Notes: generated by a model from the sequence alone, not told the origin. A stretch of DNA of 64,000 nucleotides from Paenibacillus periandrae (GCF_022458865.1 NZ_JAJNMU010000010.1:62001-126000); one strand, 5' to 3'; numbered from the stretch's first letter, positions 42,946-51,798 are shown. Program-made: numbers and translations.

Positions 42946-43072
42946 GAAAAAACCGAAGACATGGCTTATAAAAGCCAAATCTCCGGTTGTCCGGTGGTTG
43001 GTTACACAATGTTCATTATTCCTATGTTATTACTGTATTTTGAAATATAGCACCCCTTATGTTCGATGTCAA
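42946..43072 (-). promoter_or_regulatory. Promoter, operator and hairpin leader (copy c)
   Basis: On the minus strand TTGACA (43067-43072), 17 bp, TATATT (43044-43049). ATAGGAATAATG at 43014-43025. ACCGGA arm, then ACCGGAGAT (42979-42987) pairing with GTCTTCGGT (42952-42960) and six U. Same spacing as copies a and f. Confidence 0.8.
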
Positions 43073-43126
43073 TAAGGTTTCACAATATTTTTCGGGAATA
43101 AATGTCAGAAGGCATCCCAGTTAATG

Positions 43127-44194
43127 TCAACTCAGCTTCCCGATAACTGCTTGTGTAAATGCAGTCGTTGATGCCGAGCCGCCCAAATCCTGTGTCCGTA
43201 CACCGTCTGCAATCGTACTTAATATTGCCTGTTCAATAAGTCGCCCCAATTGATACAGCGCAGGATCGTTATGCCGATTGCTCAGCCAGTCCAGCAGCAT
43301 CACAGCCGAGAGCAGCTCCCCGACCGGATTAGCGATATTGCGTCCTGCGATGTCCGGTGCCGATCCGTGGGCTGCCTGCGCCATAGCTCTATCATCGCTT
43401 GCATTAATCGAGGGGGCTAGTCCAAGGCTCCCCACCAGCTCGCCCGCCAAATCGGAGAGGATATCGCCAAACATATTCGTTGTCAAAATGACGTCAAAAT
43501 CTTTTGCACGCCGCACCAGATGTGCAGCCATCGCGTCAATATGATAGTCGTCCACCCTGACTTCCGGGTATTGAGCCCCTACCTCACGGCAGGTGCTTAA
43601 GAACAGGCCGTAACCGAGCTTGATCACATTAGCCTTGTGGACAATGGTCACGTGCTTGCTCCGCTTCATCGCCATCTGAAAAGCGGCATGGGCGATACGT
43701 TCGGCAGCCTTCCGCGTAAATACACCCACCGATATAGCCACATCAGGTGTAACCAGCCACTCTCCTGTACCTGCATACATATTGCGATCGGGATAAAAGC
43801 CCTCCGTGTTTTCACGGTAAATAACCAGGTCCGCTTCACCCACTACACTCTGGATTCCCGGAATCGTTTTGTTCGGGCGGATATTGGCATACAAATCAAA
43901 ATGGTGACGCAGCTCGCCGCTTGGATTCCGCTTCTCCTGATGCTCCGGCGGGTAGGAGGAGGAATCGTGTGGTCCAATTATCCAGCCATCGCAGCTGCCG
44001 AGCGCCTCCTTCGTGAGTAGAGGCAGTGCATCACCGTACTCCCTGATCGCAGACCAGCCCATTGGAAGCTCCAGCCAGTCAAGCTCGACATTCTGTATGA
44101 CTTTCGATGCAGCTGTTACCACTTCAACTGTAGCCCGAACGATTTCCGGACCAATTCCATCCCCCAGCAAGACACCAATTCTATACACATTCAT
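43127..44194 (-). CDS. Isopropylmalate/tartrate dehydrogenase-family oxidative decarboxylase
   Basis: A 355-residue beta-decarboxylating dehydrogenase: GVLLGDGIGPEIV at the N-terminus, RENTEGFYPDRN (substrate and metal region), IVHKANVIKLGYG with the catalytic Lys, and the signature TTNMFGDILSDLAGELVGSL with AHGSAPDIAG for the cofactor. Start at 44194 follows AAAGGAGGGG. It is not with leucine genes but 107 bp after an FMN monooxygenase gene of the sulfur locus, so a hydroxyacid produced from an organosulfur or tartrate-like compound is a likelier substrate than isopropylmalate. NAD versus NADP preference was not judged. Confidence 0.85.
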   Translation of the reverse strand: MNVYRIGVLLGDGIGPEIVRATVEVVTAASKVIQNVELDWLELPMGWSAIREYGDALPLLTKEALGSCDGWIIGPHDSSSYPPEHQEKRNPSGELRHHFDLYANIRPNKTIPGIQSVVGEADLVIYRENTEGFYPDRNMYAGTGEWLVTPDVAISVGVFTRKAAERIAHAAFQMAMKRSKHVTIVHKANVIKLGYGLFLSTCREVGAQYPEVRVDDYHIDAMAAHLVRRAKDFDVILTTNMFGDILSDLAGELVGSLGLAPSINASDDRAMAQAAHGSAPDIAGRNIANPVGELLSAVMLLDWLSNRHNDPALYQLGRLIEQAILSTIADGVRTQDLGGSASTTAFTQAVIGKLS

Positions 44195-44301
44195 TGGAAC
44201 CCCTCCTTTGTCATTGACATGAATGCAGCCAATCATAACACTCCGCAGCCATTTCTACCAGAGGGTATGACAATAAATAGACGAGCTCTCACGCTATCGT
44301 A

Positions 44302-45633
44302 TCAGCTCTGCTGTACGGCAAGATTAGGAAATTGGCGCGAATTTACCGGTCGAACCAAACCCAAATTCTCACGCAATGTTAGACCCTCATAGGCAGTTCG
44401 GAACAAGCCCCTGTTTTGCAGCTCAGGAATGACTTGATTCACAAATACATCCAATCCGCTCGGATATAGCTGCGGCATTACGTTAAAACCATCAGCAGCC
44501 CCATTTTTGAACCAATGCTCCATCACATCAGCCATTTGTAAGGGTGTCCCTGTAAAGGTTAGATGGCCCCTTGCACCTGCAAGACGCTGCACCAGCTGAC
44601 GGATCGTCAAATTTTCATTGCGGACCAGATCGATTACAAGCTGATGACGACTTTTATTGCCATTGACCTCTTCTAGCTCCTTCGCTTCATGCAGGGGAAC
44701 CGGGCCATCAATCGGATACTCCGATAAATCGACACCAAAGCGAGAGGATAACCTTTTCACAGCATCCGTTGTATCTATCAGGTTGTCCAGCACCCGCTCA
44801 ATCTCTCTCGCCTCGGCTTCCGTATCCGCCAGAATTGGACTGATTCCTGGTAATATATGCAGCTGCTCCGGTGTTCGTCCATACTTGGCCAACCGCGATT
44901 TAACATCTGTATAAAAAGCTTTGCCGTCCGCAAACGTCTGCTGCGCTGTGAATATAACCTCGGCTGTCTTGGCCGCCAATTCCTTGCCGCTTTCAGAGGA
45001 GCCTGCTTGTACCAGCACCGGATAGCCCTGAGGTGGACGTGGAATGTTCAGTGGACCCTTTACCGAATAATGCTTCCCCTTGAAATTGATTTCGTGAACT
45101 TTACCATGGGCGAACTGGGTACCTGACTGTTTATCATAAACCAGCGCATCGTCCTCCCAGCTATCCCACAGCTGCTTCGTCACCTCAACGAATTCTTCTG
45201 CGGTTTCATAGCGAAGAGAGTGTTCCGGGTGTTCGTCCCTGCCGAAATTCGCCTCTGCCGAGCCTGATCCGGTTACGATGTTCCAGCCAGCTCGTCCGTG
45301 GCTGATATGATCGAGAGAAGCGAATTTACGCGCAATATGGAAGGGCTCATTATACGTCGTATTAACTGTGGCGATCAGTCCGATATGCCGGGTGACGGCA
45401 GCAAGCGCAGACAAAAATGTGAACGGCTCCAGCCTGTTCGTTTTGCCCACATAACCATCAGCCAAAAAGAGCGAGTCGAGCAGACCACGCTCTGCGGTCT
45501 GTGCCAGCTGAATGAAATGTTGAATATCAAGCGATAGCTCCGGATGTGTGTCCGGGTGCCTCCATGCAGCTTCATGATGCCCGGCTCCACGAATAAAAGC
45601 GTTCAAATGCAGCTTGCGTTCTGATGTACTCAT
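44302..45633 (-). CDS. FMN-dependent monooxygenase, NtaA/SnaA/DszA family (paralogue 3)
   Basis: A 443-residue luciferase-like monooxygenase, closest by eye to the paralogues at 19250 and 41569 (SRHQLVIDLVRNENLTIRQL, RGHLTFTGTPLQMADVMEHW). AGGAGAG precedes the ATG. It lies 29 bp after the second solute-binding lipoprotein gene, repeating the binding protein/monooxygenase arrangement of 19250-21999. The pair was probably duplicated as a module and then specialised. The substrate is unknown. Confidence 0.88.
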   Translation of the reverse strand: MSTSERKLHLNAFIRGAGHHEAAWRHPDTHPELSLDIQHFIQLAQTAERGLLDSLFLADGYVGKTNRLEPFTFLSALAAVTRHIGLIATVNTTYNEPFHIARKFASLDHISHGRAGWNIVTGSGSAEANFGRDEHPEHSLRYETAEEFVEVTKQLWDSWEDDALVYDKQSGTQFAHGKVHEINFKGKHYSVKGPLNIPRPPQGYPVLVQAGSSESGKELAAKTAEVIFTAQQTFADGKAFYTDVKSRLAKYGRTPEQLHILPGISPILADTEAEAREIERVLDNLIDTTDAVKRLSSRFGVDLSEYPIDGPVPLHEAKELEEVNGNKSRHQLVIDLVRNENLTIRQLVQRLAGARGHLTFTGTPLQMADVMEHWFKNGAADGFNVMPQLYPSGLDVFVNQVIPELQNRGLFRTAYEGLTLRENLGLVRPVNSRQFPNLAVQQS

Positions 45634-45662
45634 CTAACCAATCTCTCCTTTTTGGATCATTA

Positions 45663-46994
45663 TTATTGATTTTTTTGCAGCCTTTCAACCTCTTTATTTA
45701 TGTTTTCAGACGCTTTGCGAATCGTCGAATTGACATCAAGACCATGGGCCAAATCCAGATTGGCTTCGGTCATGTATTTGGCAATATCCGTTTCGAATTG
45801 ATTGGATTTATGAGTTTGCAGCGGTGTGCCTACAAAAATATTTTGAATCTTCTTCCCCTTCAAGGTGCCTACCTCTGCCCCATATTCCTTCTCCAGCTCG
45901 GGGTTAATAATCGCAGGCACCCTGCCGTTGCGCGAAATAATTCGTTGTGCTTCATCCGAGAGCAGGTATTGAATAACCTGGAAGGCGGCGTCTTTTTTCT
46001 TACTTAGACTGGTCATTGTGATGGAATGAACCTGGGTCTCCCGTGTTTTGCCTAGCTGATCAGCAAAGGTGGGAACTGGAGCAATATCCCAGTTCACATC
46101 AATTCCCTGCTGTCGCAACTCCTCCATCGGTCCGACCATATTGGCTAACCAAGCCGGCCGCATCGCCATCGTCCGATCCTTCATAAAGACATCCCTGCCC
46201 CACAAATATTTGGTGTTGTCCTTAGGGAGGAAGCCGGGAATTTCAAAGTTAGCCTTCGTGATATTGAATACCCGCAGCCAGTCCGGGCTGCCAAGCAAGG
46301 ATTTGCCTGTTATCGGATCAATCGTCGCCAGTGCCAGGCTCCGTGAATAATAGGTGAGGCCTTCGGCATCCAAACCTATGTACTGTACCCCATTTTCAGT
46401 CCGTGTCAGCTGGCGGGCCAGATCCAGAGCCTGCTCCCAGGTCATCTGCTCGTCTGACGGATACGGAACACCGAATTTATCAAAAACGTCCTTATTGTAA
46501 TACAAAATGTGCTGATTGGAATTGTAAGGCACACCATAAATCTCGCCGTTGTCGCCGAACGAATGAATATAGCCAGTTAAATAAGGCTTGATCCGGCTTT
46601 CGTCAAAATTATATTTTTTAAACCACGGACGCAAATCCTCGACTACCTTAAGCTTTTTTAACGTATGATAATTGTCTCCAAACACCAGATCTGGAACGGT
46701 ACCTGAAGAAAATAATTCCGGAACCGTCACCGTAGAGGGTGGCTCCAGCCGGTCAATCGTTATATGTTTAAATTTCTTTTCAACCGGGTCCTTGATCTGG
46801 TTTTTGAATTCAGTAGCCGTAAAGGTCGCCCCACTCACATAAAAAATCAGATTAACCGGCTCAGTGATTTCCACAGGCTTGTCTGATAATGACTGCTGGT
46901 TCTGCTCGTCAGTCCTCTTCCCATCTTTGGAGCAGGCCGTGAATAGAACAGAAAAAGCTGCAATAATAGCAAGTGCCGATTTTGTTGGTTTCAT
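45663..46994 (-). CDS. Extracellular solute-binding lipoprotein (family 1), sulfur-locus copy 2
   Basis: About 443 residues; the lipobox is VLFTAC after a short hydrophobic signal. It is a clear paralogue of the 20650 protein: both contain HILYYNKDVFDKFGVPYPSD-like and DEAQRIISRNGRVPAIINPE-like stretches and end KEVERLQKNQ. The start at 46994 gives a proper signal peptide; the longer reading from 47111 would pass through the remnant hairpin and is rejected. No permease gene is adjacent. It is placed in a unit with three FMN monooxygenases. Confidence 0.87.
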   Translation of the reverse strand: MKPTKSALAIIAAFSVLFTACSKDGKRTDEQNQQSLSDKPVEITEPVNLIFYVSGATFTATEFKNQIKDPVEKKFKHITIDRLEPPSTVTVPELFSSGTVPDLVFGDNYHTLKKLKVVEDLRPWFKKYNFDESRIKPYLTGYIHSFGDNGEIYGVPYNSNQHILYYNKDVFDKFGVPYPSDEQMTWEQALDLARQLTRTENGVQYIGLDAEGLTYYSRSLALATIDPITGKSLLGSPDWLRVFNITKANFEIPGFLPKDNTKYLWGRDVFMKDRTMAMRPAWLANMVGPMEELRQQGIDVNWDIAPVPTFADQLGKTRETQVHSITMTSLSKKKDAAFQVIQYLLSDEAQRIISRNGRVPAIINPELEKEYGAEVGTLKGKKIQNIFVGTPLQTHKSNQFETDIAKYMTEANLDLAHGLDVNSTIRKASENINKEVERLQKNQ

Positions 46995-47039
46995 CCTCAA
47001 CAGGCTCCTTTGGTTCAGTCGTTTGTTTATTGACACGAA

Positions 47040-47085
47040 AAATAACCGGAAACATGGTATTAAGCATGTCCCCAGTTGTCTGGAA
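47040..47085 (-). promoter_or_regulatory. Degenerate sulfur-type hairpin (copy d) before the second SBP
   Basis: On the minus strand CCAGACAACTGGGGACATG is followed by CATGTTTCCGGTTATTTTT. The arms resemble the ACCGGANNACCGGAGAC hairpin with mismatches. No promoter or ATAGGAATAAT motif is evident upstream because the previous gene ends there, so it now acts, if at all, as an internal partial terminator. Confidence 0.5.
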
Positions 47086-47114
47086 GTGTATGATTCATCA
47101 TCATATTGCAACAG

Positions 47115-48473
47115 CTATCTCGCTGCCTCTTGTGCTTCAATCGTTTGGTTGTTGGCCGCCCAAATCTTATTGTGCTGGTTATCCGGCCTTGCCAAACCGA
47201 GATTCTCCCGCAGCGTCCTGCCTTCATAGGCCGTGCGAAAAATCCCGCGATTTTGCAGCTCCGGTATTACCTTGTCCACAAAGGCATCCAGACCTGTCGG
47301 AAAAATTGGCGGCAAAATATTAAAGCCGTCAGCTCCGCCTTCGCGGAACCACTTCTCAATAAAATCAGCTATTTGCAGAACAGAACCTGTGTGGGTAATA
47401 TGGCCATGGCCTCCGGCACTCCGACTAATGAATTGTTTGATTGTAAATTTATCTCGAATCGCAGCATCGATAATCACGTCGCGCCTTGAAGTGATCCCTA
47501 CTCTGAACTCCTCTGCTGGTCTCAGCTTGTCTATCGGTACAAGTGCGTCCAATGGATATTCGGATAAATCCACCGTAAAGAAACGTGACAGGTTACGCAA
47601 TGCATTCTGCTTATCCAGCAGCGTGAAGAGCTCCTCCTCGAGGTCCCTGGCCTCCGCTTCCGTGTCGCCGATAATCGGGCAAAGCCCGGGTAAAATCAGC
47701 AATTGATCCGGCGTTCTTCCGAATTTGCCCAGTCTGCCCTTCACATCGGTATAAAACTCCTGCGCAGCGCCAAGCGTTTGCTGAGCAGTGAAGATCGCTT
47801 CTGCCGTTCTTGCCGCCAGCTCCTTGCCACCTTCCGAAGATCCGGCCTGAACAAGCACTGGGTACCCTTGAGGCGGACGTGGAATATTGAGCGGACCTTT
47901 TACTTTGTAATATTCTCCCTGAAAGTTAATGTTATAAACCTTGCTCGAATCAAGGCGAATATCCTTTTCTTTGTTATACACGAGTGCATCTTCTTCCCAG
48001 CTATCCCACAGCTGCTTGACGACATCTACAAATTCTTCTCCCACCTTATAGCGCTGTTCCACATCCGGGTGCTCATCCCGGCCAAAATTGTGCGCAGCAG
48101 ATTGGGCGCCTGTGACAATATTCCAGGCAGCACGCCCTTTGCTGATGTGATCCAACGAAGCAAACTGACGGGCAACATGATAAGGATCGTTATAGGTCGT
48201 TCCGACGGTAGCAATGAAGCCAATATGCTTCGTAAGCGCGGCAAGCGCAGAGAACAGCGTGAACGGCTCGAACCCTCGGGATAAACCGGCATAACCGTCC
48301 GCGACAAATAGAGAATCCAGCAGTCCTCGTTCTGCAGTTCGCGCCTGCTTGGCAAAATGCGCCAGCTCCAGGCCAGCGTTCGGATTGACTAACGGATGCT
48401 TGGAAGAAGCCGCATGATGTCCGGTACCACGGATAAATACATTAAAATGGGCCTTTCTGGAAGAATCGGTCAA
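47115..48473 (-). CDS. FMN-dependent monooxygenase, NtaA/SnaA/DszA family (paralogue 4)
   Basis: A 452-residue luciferase-like monooxygenase starting from TTG (48473) after GAGGTGAACC. With the next paralogue it forms a second subgroup: both have TSRRDV/TSRREV in place of SRHQL and RSAGGHGHIT in place of RLAGARGHLT, and carry a longer C-terminal tail (IWAANNQTIEAQEAAR). It is transcribed with paralogue 5 upstream. The subgroup difference lies in the segment that shapes the substrate pocket in related enzymes, so a different substrate class is likely. Confidence 0.87.
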   Translation of the reverse strand: MTDSSRKAHFNVFIRGTGHHAASSKHPLVNPNAGLELAHFAKQARTAERGLLDSLFVADGYAGLSRGFEPFTLFSALAALTKHIGFIATVGTTYNDPYHVARQFASLDHISKGRAAWNIVTGAQSAAHNFGRDEHPDVEQRYKVGEEFVDVVKQLWDSWEEDALVYNKEKDIRLDSSKVYNINFQGEYYKVKGPLNIPRPPQGYPVLVQAGSSEGGKELAARTAEAIFTAQQTLGAAQEFYTDVKGRLGKFGRTPDQLLILPGLCPIIGDTEAEARDLEEELFTLLDKQNALRNLSRFFTVDLSEYPLDALVPIDKLRPAEEFRVGITSRRDVIIDAAIRDKFTIKQFISRSAGGHGHITHTGSVLQIADFIEKWFREGGADGFNILPPIFPTGLDAFVDKVIPELQNRGIFRTAYEGRTLRENLGLARPDNQHNKIWAANNQTIEAQEAAR

Positions 48474-48526
48474 TTGGGTTCACCTCATATCATCATAGTC
48501 GTGCGTGTAATAGATTTCTCTCAATC

Positions 48527-49903
48527 TTATTGAGCTGGCTCATAAGCCGAATCCTTCACTGCTTGGTGGTGTCTGGCTGTCCATATTTCCCGATTTTTGT
48601 TCACAGGGCGCGTCAGTCCAAAATTTTCACGTAATGTGGCACCCTCATATGCAGTCCGAAAAATACCGCGATTTTGCAGCTCGGGTATTACCTTATTAAT
48701 GAAAGTTTCCAGGCTGTGCGGCACAACCTGCGGCAGTAAATTAAAACCGTCAGCTCCACGCTCCCGCAGCCACGTTTCAATAAAATCGGCCACCTGCAAA
48801 TAGGATCCCCGATAAGTAACGTGACCATGGCCACCAGCACTGCGATTTAAAAATTGTCGGATTGTCAAATTATCTCTGCGCACAGCGTCAAGCACAACCT
48901 CACGCCGGCTTGTTATGCCTCCGTTCCGACTGCCATCCTCAGGTTTAACCTTATCAAGTGGTACCCGGTCATCCAACTCATACTCGGACAGATCGACCGA
49001 GAAAAAACGTGAGGCCTGCTTTAATGAGCTTTCCAGATTCAACAAAGAAAATAAATCATCCTCCAGATCCTTGGCCTCTGCTTCGGTCTCGCCAACAATC
49101 GATCCCAGTCCAGGCATAATGAGCAATTGATCCGGATTTCTTCCGTACTTCGCCAATCTGGATTTGACATCGGTATAAAACTCTTGCGCGGCTCCGAGCG
49201 TCTGCTGTGCGGTAAAAATCACCTCGGCATGCTTGGCCGCCAATTCCTTGCCAGCTTCCGAGGAACCTGCTTGAACCAGAACCGGATAGCCCTGCGGAGG
49301 ACGGGGTATATTCAGCGGTCCCTTTACATTAAAGTAAGTGCCTTTAAAATCAATTTCATGCACATTGGTATGATTAACCTGCAGATTCCGCTCACTGCTG
49401 CTCGTTACATCATCTTCATCCCAGCTATCCCACAGCTGCTTGGTGACCTCAACGAACTCATCGCCAATTTCATAACGTTTGCTGGGCTCTGGGTACCCAC
49501 CCCACCTTGTAATATTGTTGCCGTCCTCTGGTGAATGCCCTGTTACGATATTCCAGGCAGCACGCCCTTTACTCAAGTGATCTAACGATGCCAGCTTTCT
49601 TGCAACATGAAAAGGATCATTATAGGTCGTGCTTACTGTTCCGATCAGGCCAATATGTGTCGTTACTGCCGCCAGCGCCGAGAGCAGCGTGAATGGCTCC
49701 AGCCTTCTGCCCGTTCCCGAATAATTGTCTGCCATGAATAGTGAATCGATTAGCCCTCGTTCAGCCAATTGAGCCAGTTCCACATACTTGTCAATGTCCA
49801 AATCTCGTTCAGGCTCCGCATCAGGATGCTTCCATCCCCCCGCATGGTGCCCTGCAATGCGAACAAACACATTAAGACGTATCTTCCGTTCCGTTTCACT
49901 CAT
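48527..49903 (-). CDS. FMN-dependent monooxygenase, NtaA/SnaA/DszA family (paralogue 5)
   Basis: About 458 residues, from ATG at 49903; a GTG three codons earlier is too close to the GGAG. It contains AERGLIDSLFMADNYSG, a family-specific insertion around NITRWGGYPEPSKRY, and KGPLNIPRPPQGYPVLVQAG. It belongs with paralogue 4 to the TSRRE/RSAGGHGH subgroup. It is the first gene of the four-gene or five-gene unit 49903 to 43127, headed by leader copy e. Confidence 0.87.
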   Translation of the reverse strand: MSETERKIRLNVFVRIAGHHAGGWKHPDAEPERDLDIDKYVELAQLAERGLIDSLFMADNYSGTGRRLEPFTLLSALAAVTTHIGLIGTVSTTYNDPFHVARKLASLDHLSKGRAAWNIVTGHSPEDGNNITRWGGYPEPSKRYEIGDEFVEVTKQLWDSWDEDDVTSSSERNLQVNHTNVHEIDFKGTYFNVKGPLNIPRPPQGYPVLVQAGSSEAGKELAAKHAEVIFTAQQTLGAAQEFYTDVKSRLAKYGRNPDQLLIMPGLGSIVGETEAEAKDLEDDLFSLLNLESSLKQASRFFSVDLSEYELDDRVPLDKVKPEDGSRNGGITSRREVVLDAVRRDNLTIRQFLNRSAGGHGHVTYRGSYLQVADFIETWLRERGADGFNLLPQVVPHSLETFINKVIPELQNRGIFRTAYEGATLRENFGLTRPVNKNREIWTARHHQAVKDSAYEPAQ

Positions 49904-50001
49904 ATCTCTCACACTCCGCTTTGCAAATTAAAGTCACCGCACCGACATACCGCCCAATACCTTTCATACCTACCTCAAGAACGTTTTTTCCCCAGAATGC
50001 A

Positions 50002-50118
50002 CAAAAACCGGAAACAAGCCGAGGCTGGTTTCCGGTGGTCCGGTTTTCCTATCAATTTATAAAATTCATATGCGAATACTCGGTTATAAATTTACCATCG
50101 GAATTACAGTTTTGTCAA
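50002..50118 (-). promoter_or_regulatory. Promoter, operator and hairpin leader (copy e)
   Basis: On the minus strand TTGACA (50113-50118), 18 bp, TAAATT (50089-50094). CATATGAATTTT aligns with the operator position of the other copies, and a second GATAGGAAAAC lies just before the hairpin. ACCGGACC, then ACCGGAAACC (about 50027-50036) pairs with GTTTCCGGT (about 50007-50015), followed by UUUUU. The stretch from 50119 to 50330 shows only AT-rich sequence and no gene. Confidence 0.75.
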
Positions 50119-50330
50119 GATGTGTTGTGTTAAAGAAATATAGCTTTAAACCAAATTAGGCATTTTTCTATGTTTGGTTTGTTGTTCAAATGCAAATGAG
50201 CTTTTTGGGAAAGATTACATTTTTAACCCCTTGCACACGTCACAACGATAAAGCGAATCAGCGTTAAACCACATGCTTGCAATATTCCAAAAATGATTTA
50301 AAATGCATAATAATCAAGTTCAACTTCATT

Positions 50331-50604
50331 GCAAAACAAGCGATGACGGAAAGAGTACACGGTAATCGATTCATTACAGGGACGGAGTGCCACCGACTGA
50401 AAGCACCCGATCGAACGACCCGTCGAAGTTCACTCCCGAGCTGGTTCCTGAACGGCTGCCTGCATACTGGCATCTCTTAGGGATACCCGTAACTCTCTGC
50501 GTTAAGGGACTAAAGTGAGAATAGCATTCCTGTTAGCACAGGAACTGTTGTTCTAATTAGGGTGGTACCACGGCTTCTCGTCCCTTGCGATGAGGAGTCT
50601 TTTT
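50331..50604 (+). ncRNA. T-box leader with apparent UUC (Phe) specifier
   Basis: The conserved T-box AGGGTGGTACCACGG is at 50559-50573. The Stem I start GCGATGACGGAAAGAGTAC is at about 50340-50358. On the 3' side GTCGAAG-TTC-A-CTCCCGAGC places the specifier codon TTC at 50430-50432, by analogy with the glyQS leader layout. A terminator follows: CTTCTCGTC (50574-50582) pairs, with G-U pairs, to GATGAGGAG (50589-50597), then TCTTTTTG. Uncharged tRNA-Phe would stabilise the antiterminator and turn on the DAHP synthase gene 37 bp downstream. Confidence 0.9.
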
Positions 50605-50640
50605 GTTTGTCAAAAAACATATTAGAGGGAGCGAATCAGA

Positions 50641-51699
50641 ATGGATCAAATCAATTTAGAGCAATTAAGGGGAAATTTAACAGGAATCAATCGACAGCTG
50701 CTGGAGTTGTTGTCGGAACGGGCACAGATTGCTCAGGAAATTGGACATCTGGCAGAGAAGCACGACCTTCCGAGGTTCGATCCTGTAAGGGAGAAGCAAA
50801 TGCTGGAGGAGCTCATCGCCCGTAACACCGGGCCTTTGGATCACGAAACCATTCGCCAGCTGTTCAAGCAAATTTTCCAAGCCACTACGGAATCTCAACA
50901 AACGGGTCATAAAAAACCATTACTGGTCAGCCGAAAAAACCAGAAGGCAGATACTATGGTGACCCTCGGAGATATTACTGTTGGAGGCGGAAAGCCCGTC
51001 CTGATCGCCGGTCCTTGTTCGGTCGAAAGCTATGAGCAGGTCCGTCAAGTAGCTGCCTCATTGAAGCAAGCGGGAGTTACCGTCATGCGCGGCGGCGCAT
51101 TCAAACCAAGAACGTCCCCGTATGATTTTCAAGGGTTAGGGATAGAGGGGTTGAAAATTTTGAAGGAGGTGGCAAGCGAATTCGGTCTTAAAACAATCAG
51201 TGAAATCGTCAATCCTGCCCATATCGAATTGGCAAGCGAATATATTGACGTCATTCAAATTGGTGCACGTAATATGCAGAACTTCGAGCTTCTAAAGGCC
51301 GCAGGCCAAGTACGCACACCTATCCTGTTGAAGCGTGGCCTTGCCGCTACTATTGAGGAATTTCTTCATGCAGCAGAATACATCTTGGCTGGTGGCAACA
51401 CGCAAGTGATGTTGATCGAACGCGGAATTCGGACGTATGAGAAGGCAACCCGCAATACTCTGGATATATCGGCAGTTCCGATTCTGAAGCAGGAGAGCCA
51501 TCTGCCGGTTCTCGTGGATGTCACCCATTCAACAGGCCGCAAAGCAATATTCGCTCCTTGTGCCAAAGCCGCATTGGCCGCGGGTGCAGATGGCATCATG
51601 GTAGAGGTACATCCCGATCCTGCAGCTGCCTTGTCCGATGCAGCCCAGCAGCTCAATATTGAAGAGTTCCATCGCTTCCACGCCGAGCTCCAAATATAG
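50641..51699 (+). CDS. aroA: Bifunctional chorismate mutase / 3-deoxy-7-phosphoheptulonate (DAHP) synthase
   Basis: A 352-residue fusion typical of Bacillales: an AroQ-type chorismate mutase domain (residues ~1-90, [20 protein letters not shown] and FDPVREKQM) and a type I-beta KDO8P-like DAHP synthase domain (~105-345) with [50 protein letters not shown] and [10 protein letters not shown]. It condenses phosphoenolpyruvate and erythrose 4-phosphate at the start of aromatic amino acid synthesis; the mutase domain often serves feedback sensing. It is a single gene controlled by a T-box reading UUC. AGAGGGAGCGAATCAG precedes the ATG. The symbol aroA is used in B. subtilis sense (also called aroG or aroF elsewhere). 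Confidence 0.95.
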   Translation: MDQINLEQLRGNLTGINRQLLELLSERAQIAQEIGHLAEKHDLPRFDPVREKQMLEELIARNTGPLDHETIRQLFKQIFQATTESQQTGHKKPLLVSRKNQKADTMVTLGDITVGGGKPVLIAGPCSVESYEQVRQVAASLKQAGVTVMRGGAFKPRTSPYDFQGLGIEGLKILKEVASEFGLKTISEIVNPAHIELASEYIDVIQIGARNMQNFELLKAAGQVRTPILLKRGLAATIEEFLHAAEYILAGGNTQVMLIERGIRTYEKATRNTLDISAVPILKQESHLPVLVDVTHSTGRKAIFAPCAKAALAAGADGIMVEVHPDPAAALSDAAQQLNIEEFHRFHAELQI

Positions 51700-51752
51700 T
51701 TTATTCGTATTCGCTATCACCATGTATAAGCATAATCACGTACAAATAGACT

Positions 51753-51788
51753 CAAAAAAATCGGCAAATCCCGAAGGATAAGCCGATT
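51753..51788 (-). terminator. Terminator of the secreted propeller/dockerin gene
   Basis: AATCGGC (from 51759) pairs with GCCGATT (to 51788), and on the minus strand it is followed by seven U. It sits just after the stop codon at 51799 and between convergent genes. Confidence 0.8.
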
Positions 51789-51798
51789 CGCAATGAAT

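Noticed and set aside
43127..44194. leuB, 3-isopropylmalate dehydrogenase of leucine synthesis
   Set aside because: The fold family matches but no leuA, leuC or leuD is nearby and the context is the organosulfur locus.
45663..47111. Longer start for the second binding protein at 47111
   Set aside because: It would translate through the hairpin remnant and bury the lipoprotein signal; the start at 46994 gives a normal signal peptide with lipobox.
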